NCBI GenBank assembly: GCA_012656075.1
Contig: JAAKBF010000173.1
Span: forward strand, 62,001 to 126,000
DNA: 64,000 nucleotides
Reading direction: 5' to 3'
Origin: Phytophthora hibernalis
Lineage: Eukaryota > Oomycota > Peronosporomycetes > Peronosporales > Peronosporaceae
Positions 55,015-64,000 of this stretch are shown here, piece after piece. How positions within the stretch are numbered: the first letter of the stretch is position 1; each line of letters begins with the position of its first letter. Both the position numbers and the translations under genes were made by a program. The notes beneath the pieces are model-generated. The model was not told the origin of the DNA, did not search any database, and saw only the letters and a program-made list of their open reading frames with translations.

Positions 55015-57513
55015 ATGACAACGGAGGATCTGCAGCACTCCACCTTTCACACGGTGGCCTCCACTGCTTCTCTCCGCGGCATGTCTTCCACTCCGTACGA
55101 GGCCGTTCAGTCCAAGGACCGTCGCTCCATCAGCAACCGCCACAAAGCGTTCATCACAGGGACTGTCGTGCTTGCGGTGGCTGCAGTGATCACCCTCTCC
55201 GTCGTGCTGACCCAGTCGGACGATGATAGCAACACTTCCGATGACAGAACCACAGTGTCGACGAGCAATTTGGTGTTGCCACAAGTGGCGGTCGCGAACC
55301 TCACCATGGTCAGTGCAACGACTGATGACGATTCCAAGGACCGGTGTGTCGAGCTCGAGTGGATCCCGACGGGTGTCGACTGGGTGTCGTCTGGAAGCAG
55401 CATTTCGTACTTGTGCATGCAGCAAAGTGTTGAAGCTACAGAGAGTGGAGACGTCGGTGCAGTCGATCTGGACAACGTGTCGGTGATGCAGCGAGTTGTG
55501 GTCGTGTCGGATGCGACTGGTTGTCCATCAAACATGCAGGAGATTGTAAACCCCGTGTCGGGTGTGTTTGTGTGTGTGGAGTTCGTCTCAGCGACGGAAG
55601 CTTTCGACTCGCAGCAGTATGTGGTGGACCTCATGACAACTACCGAGTCCTTCTACAACCACGACACACCTGGGTGGATCACCTGGCCAGCAGACCTCAA
55701 GATGGACTCCGACACTTCCAGTGTTTTTCTGAGTGCTCGTTACCCCGTCCGCCCGATTGTCGCGCTTGAAGTGTTGACGAATGTGGACACCAACTCGATC
55801 TATTCTGCGTGTGAAGAGCTGGAGCCACAAGGAGAATGGGAGACGCCGGGGTTTGTATTGAAATCCTCTGAAGGTGCAAACAGCAACAGCGACACAAGCG
55901 ATGTTATCGTTTGTGTACAGCGTCCGCTAGCAAACGCAACGGGTTCAGTTACTGTTTTGACCGACCTCACCGTGGTGCTGACCACCGAAACCTGCCCGGA
56001 GGTCGCTGAGTCCGCAACTAGTACGGAGATCACTAGCGACACGATTAAGCTGTGCGCCGAGTGGGGCAGTGTCGAGTTTGATAACAGCAGCACAAACTCG
56101 ACAATTTCGCCATCCAGCCAGGCAACATCCCCGTTTGTAGCAGAGCTGGCACTGTACGAAACAGCGGAAGATGAAGCAGCAGATTTCAATATTTCTGCTA
56201 CGATTCCTGGCGCCTGGGATGTCATCGGCGATGAGACCACGGGGACGGTGCACACCTTTTTTCTGGCAAGGAAGTTCGAGCCTTCTGACTTGGACTTGAC
56301 AGCGACCAACACGGATAGCAGTGGAGGCAGCGACGAGGAGGTGTCTTCATCAGTGGAGGCTGTTGCGTCGAACTCTACGGAGGAATTGTCGTTCAAAGTG
56401 CTGCAAATTGCAGACATGCACCTTACAGGAAACCCAGACTACCCTTGCTCGTCAGGACCATCGGACACTATCCGCGCGAGTATTTTGGCGGCGGCCTCGA
56501 TTATCGCAGAGCAGCTACGAGAAGAAAGCAATTCTTCGAGCTCGGCCACTGCAGGCGAAGAAAATGATCCCTTGTACAACGAGTGCCGTGAGGCGGTTGC
56601 GGTTGCGTTCCTCGATGAGCTGCTTGACATCGAGCAGCCAGACTTCGTTGTTTTCTCGGGTGATAACGTCCAGCCGGATTTGGATACCACGATCCACGCC
56701 TTCGCTATGAATATTTTCACTGCGCGTGTCGAGAGCCGAGGAATTCCGTGGGCTGCAGTGTTTGGCAACCACGATACCGAAGGTGGCTTGACACGGGAAG
56801 AAATGGTCGAGTTAATGACTGAAGGGAAGCAGTATTCGCACGTGAAGTACGGGCCTCGTGATATCGGAGGTGTCGGAAACTACGAAGTCAACGTTGTAGC
56901 ACCAACCGATGGTCCGTGGGGACTGCAGGGCGACACAGTGTTCAGGATGTATTTCCTGGATTCGCACGGAAGTATTGATACAGCAACCTACCCTTTGGTC
57001 AACGATGCTACCACGTACGACTGGATCAAGGAGTCACAAATCGAATTCTACCGGGAGCTAGCACAGTCTCATGCTGAAGAAGGACCCAGCAACAGCTCGT
57101 CTCCGAATGTTACAGACGGCAGCATACCTGCAGTGATGTACTACCATATCCCTGTTCCGGAGTATGGTCTGGCATCGCCGTTGACCCGGATGGGTGACAA
57201 GCATGAAAAGACTGCAAGTTCCGCGGTGAACAGCGGTCTGTTCTCGGCTCTCGTGGAAGTGGGCGATGTGAAGGCCACCTTTGTCGGTCACGACCACATT
57301 AACGAGTACTGTTACTTGCGTCAAGGCGTTCAGCTCTGCTATGGTGGCGGAATTGGACTAGGCAGAGCTTATGGACTCAGCGACTTCGAGCGCCGGGCAC
57401 GGGTGCTTGAATGGACTTTCAACACCAACCAGACTCGAACATTGCGCAGTTGGAAGCGGCATCTCGCAGACCCCACCCAAATCCAGTCGCTTGAACTTCT
57501 CTACTCGGAATAG
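55015..57513 (+). CDS. Membrane-anchored calcineurin-like metallophosphoesterase
   Basis: 832 residues, single exon, start MTTEDLQHSTFHTVAS at 55015, the first in-frame ATG. A signal-anchor (AFITGTVVLAVAAVITLSVV, residues about 45-64) follows a short cytosolic tail, so the rest is predicted to face outside or the lumen; it has many N-x-S/T sites. A ~390-residue unrecognised N-terminal part (repeated VFVCVEF/VIVCVQRP/IKLCAEW-type segments spaced about 100 residues) precedes the phosphoesterase domain. That domain has VLQIADMHL (DxH), VVFSGDNVQ (GDx), AAVFGNHDTE (GNHD), VMYYHIPVPEY and ATFVGHDHINEY (GHDH), the full metal-binding set of purple-acid-phosphatase/Dcr2-like enzymes. No frameshifts. 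Confidence 0.9.
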   Translation: MTTEDLQHSTFHTVASTASLRGMSSTPYEAVQSKDRRSISNRHKAFITGTVVLAVAAVITLSVVLTQSDDDSNTSDDRTTVSTSNLVLPQVAVANLTMVSATTDDDSKDRCVELEWIPTGVDWVSSGSSISYLCMQQSVEATESGDVGAVDLDNVSVMQRVVVVSDATGCPSNMQEIVNPVSGVFVCVEFVSATEAFDSQQYVVDLMTTTESFYNHDTPGWITWPADLKMDSDTSSVFLSARYPVRPIVALEVLTNVDTNSIYSACEELEPQGEWETPGFVLKSSEGANSNSDTSDVIVCVQRPLANATGSVTVLTDLTVVLTTETCPEVAESATSTEITSDTIKLCAEWGSVEFDNSSTNSTISPSSQATSPFVAELALYETAEDEAADFNISATIPGAWDVIGDETTGTVHTFFLARKFEPSDLDLTATNTDSSGGSDEEVSSSVEAVASNSTEELSFKVLQIADMHLTGNPDYPCSSGPSDTIRASILAAASIIAEQLREESNSSSSATAGEENDPLYNECREAVAVAFLDELLDIEQPDFVVFSGDNVQPDLDTTIHAFAMNIFTARVESRGIPWAAVFGNHDTEGGLTREEMVELMTEGKQYSHVKYGPRDIGGVGNYEVNVVAPTDGPWGLQGDTVFRMYFLDSHGSIDTATYPLVNDATTYDWIKESQIEFYRELAQSHAEEGPSNSSSPNVTDGSIPAVMYYHIPVPEYGLASPLTRMGDKHEKTASSAVNSGLFSALVEVGDVKATFVGHDHINEYCYLRQGVQLCYGGGIGLGRAYGLSDFERRARVLEWTFNTNQTRTLRSWKRHLADPTQIQSLELLYSE

Positions 57514-57603
57514 GAAAACAAATTCTATGAAACTTCTAATTCACTTCATCGCATATAACTGCTCGGTCTCCGTTCGGCACAAACCAGACTTTCATCACGT
57601 TGC

Positions 57604-57620
57604 TTTCATTCTTCAAACTG
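57604..57620 (+). promoter_or_regulatory. Inr-like element of the GH17 gene
   Basis: TTTCATTCTTCAAACTG contains TCATTCTTCAAACT, 12 of 14 to the oomycete Inr consensus, about 25 nt upstream of the ATG at 57645. Confidence 0.55.
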
Positions 57621-57644
57621 TCCGCGTCTGGGAAGGTAGCAACG

Positions 57645-58826
57645 ATGCAGCTTTGGAATCATCGCTTTACCCTGGCTGGGGTTTCGGCAATAGTGAGTCT
57701 GCTGTCGAAAACTGTCGCGTTGAACCTCGAGGGCTTCACTGGCCATGAATTGAGCCCTTTCATCAACACGACACTGCCGCCGGACCGGATCGAATCATCG
57801 TCTCCAATTGTGCAGGGTGCATGCTACTCACCTTTCCACAACTCGGAGTATCCGCTGAACGGAGGAAGCGCCGCGGGTCTCGATTCAGCTATGGACACCG
57901 ATTTCAGCATCATGAAGAACTCCGTCACGGTTGTTCGCACCTACTACTCTAACTTTTACGGTTATCCCGTGGTGCCTCATGCTGCGAAGTACGGCATCTC
58001 CCTGTACCTTGGCGTCTACATGACCGATGAGAGCTGGTACGATGGTCAAGTGACTTCAGCCGTCGCTGCCGTGAGGGACTACCCGAGCACGATCAAAGCA
58101 ATCCTGGTGGGCAATGAAAATATCTCGCCTGCAGGTCCCTACTCACCCGCAGAAGTGTTGCGTCGCATTACAGCTCTACGTGCACGGGTCCTCAGCGAGA
58201 CTGGGCGCACGGTGAACATCGGAACGGTGCAGCGACACAATGAGTGGATGGACAGCAGTATTCGCTCCGGCATGTTGGCTCTTGCTAACGGGTGCGACAT
58301 CCTGGGTGTGAACATCTACCCGTTCTTCGATGCCTCGTTCACAGCGAGTAATCCACTCGCAATGCTCAACGGTGCTTGGAACAACATGTTGACTGTCTAC
58401 CCGTCAGACAAGGTTCGGCTGACGGAGATTGGTTTCCCGACTGGTGGAGCTCCAGCTTCTTTCGCACCGAACAACATTCCGAGTGTCGCTAACTCGATTG
58501 CGTTTTACAGGGCATTCTTGAACTGGAGCCCTGTAAGCGGAGGACAAGAAGTTTTCTGGTTCATGTTCTTCGACCGCAGACCCGATGACTCGACCATGGA
58601 GCTTGATCTCGAGAAATACTTCGGGTTTTACACATGGAACCGAGCAGCCAAGGCGTCCGGTTTCCCGAATTTGGTGGGGTCAGCAACTTCGGCTCCGACC
58701 GCGGCGCCTACCAGTGCTCCAACGACTGCACCAACCAGTGCTCCGACGACAGCGCAGACACCGGCAACGACAACGACTGGCACCTCGGGACAAGTCTGCC
58801 GCGTTCACAAGGTCTTCACAAGGTAG
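57645..58826 (+). CDS. Secreted GH17 beta-1,3-glucanase
   Basis: 393 residues, single exon, start MQLWNHRFTLAGVSAIVSLL, a typical signal peptide (cleavage probably after TVALN). The GH17 barrel follows: CYSPFHNSEYPL, VVRTYYSNFYG, GISLYLGVYMTDESWYDGQV, the acid/base Glu in AILVGNENISPAG, ILGVNIYPFFDAS, the nucleophile Glu in RLTEIGFPTGG and EVFWFMFFDRRPDD. The C-terminus is a Thr/Ser/Ala/Pro-rich spacer with SAPTTAPTSAPTTA-type repeats, probably O-glycosylated, with no carbohydrate-binding module seen. It would cleave beta-1,3-glucan in the oomycete's own wall (remodelling) or in the host. Confidence 0.92.
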   Translation: MQLWNHRFTLAGVSAIVSLLSKTVALNLEGFTGHELSPFINTTLPPDRIESSSPIVQGACYSPFHNSEYPLNGGSAAGLDSAMDTDFSIMKNSVTVVRTYYSNFYGYPVVPHAAKYGISLYLGVYMTDESWYDGQVTSAVAAVRDYPSTIKAILVGNENISPAGPYSPAEVLRRITALRARVLSETGRTVNIGTVQRHNEWMDSSIRSGMLALANGCDILGVNIYPFFDASFTASNPLAMLNGAWNNMLTVYPSDKVRLTEIGFPTGGAPASFAPNNIPSVANSIAFYRAFLNWSPVSGGQEVFWFMFFDRRPDDSTMELDLEKYFGFYTWNRAAKASGFPNLVGSATSAPTAAPTSAPTTAPTSAPTTAQTPATTTTGTSGQVCRVHKVFTR

Positions 58827-58990
58827 ACAGACACCAGCACCTTGTGTTGAGTGGTCTCCCAGGTTGTCTTCCGTTCTCTCTTCAGCTTCTACAATAACCA
58901 CACAAAATGCATTCCTCTCCTTTCATCCTAGCATTCGTAAAATGTGCCAATACTGATCCATTTTTGCTTACTCACTGATGTGACGTGCTT

Positions 58991-60604
58991 TTAAAGGCAC
59001 ATGTCGAGCACACTTGTCGGCTGTTCTGGCCGAATGTAGGGCAAAAGGCTCTCGCCAAAGGCATCGTACAACAGGGTCACGATATCACCCAGCGCAGACG
59101 ACGACGAGGCGTTGCGGTCCATCGCCTTGGACATCGAAAAATAAGTTCCTGATGCATGCTGCGTTTTTGAAGACATCATCATCACACAAAATAAACAGCA
59201 GAAGGTTAAACACTCAAAAACGGTGAATAACACATACTCGCGAGGTTTACTCACCACGAGGATGCCAAAACAATTTTGCGCCTCGAGCCTCTCGACAAGA
59301 TTGGGATTTGATGACGATAGAGCTGGCTCCAGTCGTCGGTAGTACTTTTCCAGGTTTGGGAAGAGCAAGCTCTCCATCACCAAAGGGCCCAAAAACAGCA
59401 TGCCTGGGAAATAGAAACATAGCCATAAAGATCAATGACTACTGAAGACGGGCAACAACAGGTACGACAGCGAGCTTAAGTTTACCGTGGAGAGCACCAT
59501 ATTGCGTCGAGAACGGGCACACGGGATCTGTGATCGCCTTGTGGTACGTCTTGGAGACACGCGCCTGGATATTGGCATACTTCTCTCCGTAGCGCTCGCA
59601 AATCTGCGCCACCAACTTGGCCGCGTACTTTCGCAGCGCCCAGTGGTCGTCCGCGGGGTTCTCACAGAGCTGCGTGCCCAGCACGCACGTCAAGATCGCC
59701 GGAATCAGTTGATGCAGCTGAAATCACAACTAATTAGACAAGCCAAACGAGATACCCCTTTATCAAGCTACGTACGTATAGCTCGACATGCAAGGCCTGG
59801 TTAACGAGCAGACATCTGCACGCTCTCATTAGCGAAAACAGTAGCGACAGGTCGTGGTTGCTGTGCTTCACCTCCTCGTAGATGAAGCGCGAAAAGTACG
59901 GCAGCAATTGGTGAATGCCCGGATCTTGAGCCAGACTGGTGAACGCTGCACGTTGCAGCTCAAAGTCGTCGCTCTTGACCGCCTCCGTCACCTTGGTATA
60001 GTACAGCTGCATCTCCTCCGTCAGCACGTGCTTGACTCGAGGTTTTCTGTCCACATTGCTCACAAAAGCTTCGTCCTTGATGGACGTGTGGCACGTCGAA
60101 TCATCCTCCGCCGACTCATTCTCCGGGATGAGCGGCTGCACTCCGTCCACTGCCAACCAGTGCACATTAAGTACTGGTTGAAGTGGAATTTGGCCCAATG
60201 GGGCGTTCAGCAGCTCTCCCAGCTCCAGTTCCTCCTCCTCCGCATAAAAGAGTGACTCGTGGTCTTCACATTGCTTGTACTTGACTGTGCCGGGCGCCGA
60301 AAAGCCATACAGAATCTAACATATGTCCATCCAAAAATAGAATATTAGGGTTAGCGAATAAGAAGCCAATTTGGGTATTTTTTTGGGTCACCTCTAAATT
60401 CCGCGCATGGAGCGCCTGGTTCACGTGCGAAGGGTCCAATTGGGGCCGTCGCGAGTGCCGCTGGAACTTGAGCGCGTCCTGCACCACCTCCCGCACACGC
60501 AGCTCCATCTCAGGCAGTAGTTCGAGCACACAGTCGTCGCTAATGTCGTCCAGGCCGAGGCTTTGAGCCACGATCTGCAGCGTCTCGGGTCGCAGGAGAC
60601 TCAT
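58991..60604 (-). CDS. TAF6: TFIID subunit TAF6
   Basis: General transcription factor TFIID subunit; its histone fold pairs with TAF9. Start MSLLRPETLQIVAQSLGLDD at 60604-60602. Five exons with introns 60316-60391, 59718-59775, 59404-59485 and 59159-59254. The N-terminal histone fold runs ISDDCVLELLPEMELRVREV, VQDALKFQRHSRRPQLDPSH and VNQALHARNLE. The loop ILYGFSAPGTVKYK follows (cf. PLYGF in the family), and then the TAF6 HEAT-repeat region (LTEEMQLYYTKVTEAVKSDD; LHQLIPAILTCVLGTQLC; HWALRKYAAKLVAQICERYG). It ends LLPYIRPEQPTSVLDMCL. All joins keep frame and no frameshift is needed. An Inr-like TCACTTGAATTTT lies at 60615-60627 on the minus strand. Confidence 0.92.
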
Positions 60605-60757
60605 TTTCCCATACAAAATTCAAGTGACACAAAAATAGGGAGCTTTAGAGAAAGTACCGTTACCGACGGAAGTTTACTCCATAGGCGTATCTTACTGTCA
60701 GACTGTCAGGCGTATCTTTTTGTCCGATATGTAGCCATGTTGAAAGGCAACTTCAAG

Positions 60758-63700
60758 TTAACTGCCATCCATCCTACCGAAGATTCGCTTGAGCCGTTCA
60801 CATGCTTGGTTGTCCAGGCCAATGTATCGCTCAGGAAAGCCGGAGCTTGGCGGTCGTCGAGTCAAACTTGGTCGCTTGAAGATGCTCAGGTCTGCATTCC
60901 GGTTCGTCTCGGGCCCACGTGAGACGATGCGGCCACTTTTCACGTTGCCGAGTTCGTTGTTGCATCCTTCTATTAAATCTGAGCTCTTGAAGCCTGGATG
61001 GTACGGACTGTATTCGTCAAAACATTCAGGAGTTTCTGTACCTCTTCTTCTCAAGGAGGTGTGTGATTTCAGAGCGGCGGCGTTCCGAATCCTTTTGGAT
61101 TGAGCCGTGGGTGTTCGACTACGACCTGGACCCCCGTTGAAACTGAAGCTGGAGACTGTTTTTTCGCTCTGTGGTGCTCGTTGAAAACCCAAAGTATGGC
61201 TTCTTATCGTCGGTAGTGGTGACGAAGGGATGATCGCTAACTGCAGCGGGCTTCGTCTCCCACAGCGACTTTCGTCGCTCAGACGACAACTGAATTGAGG
61301 ATTGTTGAGATGTTCTGTTGATACCCTCGACACAATCCTCCGAAGTGGATAGAAAATTGCTGCTCTGCAGTGGTGGAGCATCGTGCTTGTCTGCTTTTAT
61401 GACGTTGTAAGGAGGCAGCGCCATTGCTAGTTCATCCAGAGGAAAATGAGCTTCTACATGTACGTCCGATTGGCGCAACTGGTCATGCGTCGTTGATTCA
61501 TCCCTTTGACTTGCCCATTCGGTTCCATTCTGCTCCGGTTGTTCAGTCATGAGAACTTGATTCGCTCGCTTCTCGCAATCGTCAACAGAATCAATGAATG
61601 GTGGCAATTCGCTGTAGTCATGAAGATATCTCATCACGAGTTCGTCAACAACGTGCTTGTACCTCTCGACACTCGAGAAATATAACTGAAGTTGGAGCCT
61701 GACAGCGCCACCGCAAAGCTTGGAGACCACGCATCCGGGTGGTCGACCTGGTCCGGTCGATACAGGTGAGACATTCAGTCCGAGAGAGAACCATTCCACA
61801 ATACGTTTCTGGTGCAGTAGAGTGTGTAGAGGGATACGAGTTTCGCCAACAAGTTGCTCATGGCTGAGTCTGCGGTCATTTAAAATACGAACGTGAAGGT
61901 AACCATTCAGAGAGAGAATCGGAGCGACCTCGAAATCTTCATCCCAAACTGGATAAATGCTTTTCTTCTTCGTCTGACTACGAAAACTGCTTCCTGCCGT
62001 TGGATAGTTCGCTGAGAAAGGCACCGCGTGAGAAGGATAAACCACTTCCAAGCGCACGTAAGGATCCAGGTTTTTCGTTCGCAAATGGGATGTAGGTAGA
62101 TCACGGGCTGATAGAAGCATGATTTTCAAGGATCCTCGACTATTTCCTTGTTGATCCATTTCAATCTTGCTAACAGCGTCATATTTGCTCTTTGCTTCAG
62201 CGGCCTCCAAACGTTCACATATCTTCAGAATTCGCTGAGCACTTGTTACATGTGTCGCTGCCATCGCGTTTGTATTCACATCCTCGTTTACAAAGGTTGA
62301 CACGCGATCCTTTGCCAGAACAAACTTCCTCGCATAATATGATTCCACTGGGGCGAATTCGTCAAACTGGTCGCAACAGACTTCGTCTGTGGCCAGATCA
62401 TCCGCTGGTATATCTGTATTGACCAGGGTCTCGTTTTCTTGAGAGAGATTCTGTTGCGTAGCCTCTTGTTGAACTCTATCGTGACGGTCGGTGTCTTTTG
62501 TGGGGTTAAGCGCATGATGAAACCGAGTTTCCAGTGCAGCAGCAATGGCTTGATGCAAGTCCGTTCGACCTCCATCACCAAAACATTCATCTCCAGATTT
62601 ACCCGCAGACATCGCGAGTTGTTGTGACAACTTCTCGTAGATGTCAGCCTTTATCTCCTCAAGCATGTTTGGGTTAAGCAGCTCCTTGAATTGAAGGTTC
62701 GCCGGTAAGAGTCCTCCTTGACTGGACTGGTCTATTGACCCTGCTGCTGGTAAGATTTGATCGCTGGTAAGTGGTGCGGATACGGCACTACTTCCAGCTG
62801 CATCTGCGGTCAAGATTGCTGTGTTAACTACATCTATCACCCTGAAAGCATTTTCGCCTGTACTTTGAGGTTTTAAAGCTTGCAAGAACTCAAGACTGGA
62901 TGTACGCTCACGCTGAAACAATGGACTGAGTGCTGAAGACACATTCAGCGAGCTGATATGCTGCAGTTCTGTCTCGACCTCTTTGAGCTCCTCGAGGAGC
63001 GATGAAATACGTCGCTCCTTGAGCAGAATTCGGTCAGCCACCTCGCGGTGGCGTGTACGAAGTTCATCCTCCATTTGGCGGCTTTTGCCAGTGACAGTAC
63101 CTGTTTGTGGCTCACTCCTCCATCCAAACCACCATCATCCGTGTCACTACCAAAACTTAAATCACCCCTGATAGACTCGCCACGCAATTGAGCTATCAGT
63201 TGGCTCATTTGCATATGAACCTCCTCTTTCTCCACGATCACGAGCTGCAACTTGTGAGTAAGCGCGAAAATCTCCTTGTCGAACGGTATGTTGGACGACT
63301 CGACTGGGCTGAACTTTTCACGAATGCTAGATTCTCCATTCACCGGATTCAAGTCGGCGTGAAGGACACGCTTCGTCATGCGAACCATCGTGGTTTCGAT
63401 CTCTTTCTCTTTGTCCTCAGCGAACCGAAGCTTGTTTCGCAATATCTCAAGCCGTGCATGACCCGTTTCCTCTTCTCGTAGTTTCTTGCTTCTCCCACGC
63501 GGGAACCGGGTGGGGAAAATGAGAAGCGTATCGAGCTTGGGTCTCCATCCAAACATGCCTGAATATTCACACTCAAGCAGTCAATCTGGTCTGCATATCG
63601 TGCACCTTCTTGCTTGAGTACATGCAGTAAATGCTCCTCGTTACGGATTTCGGTCAAAAGTGATTGCTTGCACGATTGCAAAGCTTGAATTTGCCGTGCC

Positions 63701-64000
63701 AGGACATCATTATCCACGAAAGGTGCCAGTGGCGAAGCTTCCACCGAAGATCGACGATTTTGGTATTGAAGCGAAGAGTTTCTTCTAGGAGGCGAAGGTG
63801 GTGGTGTCATCAATCGCAATTCGTTCTGCTTGCGATACCATTCCCGTATTCGGGATGGTGAATTTTTCGGGGAAGGCGGAAGCGAGTGACTTCCGGAGGA
63901 AGTTGTCGTGGGAAGAATACTGTAGTGTGAACTTCTTCCTCGGTCACCAAGGGCACTGGTTGACGAAGACCTTGCTTGTAGAGCTGGAAAATGCGTATCC
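60758..64000 (-). CDS. C2-domain coiled-coil protein, N-terminus beyond the window (frameshifts)
   Basis: The open frame enters from the window end (SSSTSALGDRGRSSHYSILP) with a Ser/Pro-rich start (RLMTPPPSPPRRNSSLQYQN). A coiled coil follows (QALQSCKQSLLTEIRNEEHL; RLEILRNKLRFAEDKEKEIE; LTHKLQLVIVEKEEVHMQMS; LRTRHREVADRILLKERRIS). A C2 domain is at about 62110-61790 (GSLKIMLLSARDLPTSHLRT, LDPYVRLEVVYPS, IYPVWDEDFEVAPI, ILNDRRLSHEQLVGETRIPL). The C-terminus is long and disordered, ending ERLKRIFGRMDGS at 60758. One-base shifts near 63490, 63075 (AAA context) and 61130 join the frames. C2 plus coiled coil occurs in kinesin-3 tails and in ciliary C2 proteins; I cannot decide which from this part. 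Confidence 0.7.

Noticed and set aside
55800..56417. 205-codon minus-strand ORF
   Set aside because: Shadow of the single-exon phosphoesterase; Ser/Thr-rich sense codons leave the reverse frame open.

Overview
The window is eukaryotic nuclear DNA from an oomycete, most likely Phytophthora or a close relative in the Peronosporales. The evidence is compact genes with short (about 60-100 nt) GT-AG introns, oomycete-type initiator elements (TCATTYYNCA-like) a few bases upstream of several start codons, the START-like/FYVE protein type that oomycetes have expanded, and decayed MULE, Ty3/gypsy and piggyBac-type transposons. No prokaryotic features, CRISPR arrays, rRNA or tRNA genes were recognised.

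Layout. 1-2133: the start of an unknown gene and a RecQ helicase, both on the minus strand. 2157-20832 is a repeat-rich island. It holds a palindromic repeat cluster, two tandem copies of a MULE-plus-SET-domain unit (2748 to about 9490), a duplicated non-coding block (about 9515-10155), a gene-free stretch, and a Ty3/gypsy element with matching LTRs and a CGTA target duplication (12297-19800). Part of the gypsy integrase is inverted, and a piggyBac-type remnant lies inside it. 20833-64000 is gene-dense: RPGRIP1L-like ciliary protein, Sfi1/IQ-like coiled-coil protein, eIF3h, MRT4, ribulose-phosphate 3-epimerase, mS33, a small basic protein, a GNAT acetyltransferase, several small unknowns, a double B-box protein, a SIM/coiled-coil protein, a SPRY protein, the DDX46/PRP5 spliceosomal helicase, a START-like/FYVE/FIST protein, an F-box-like protein, BBS1, a membrane-anchored metallophosphoesterase, a secreted GH17 glucanase, TAF6 and a large C2/coiled-coil protein that runs off the end.

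Functional themes. RPGRIP1L (ciliary transition zone) and BBS1 (BBSome) imply a flagellated zoospore stage, and an Sfi1-like protein would suit a basal body. eIF3h, MRT4, mS33, DDX46 and TAF6 are core expression machinery. GH17 and the phosphoesterase act at or outside the cell surface. Several pairs are divergent with short shared upstream regions (31464/31722, 33238/33530, 37590/37694, 50178/50554).

Caution. Many conserved genes carry isolated one-base frameshifts, often at homopolymers, including genes that must be functional. I read these mainly as consensus errors, so I annotate those genes as CDS and note each break. The transposons and the SET copies have further divergence and truncation and look like genuine pseudogenes.
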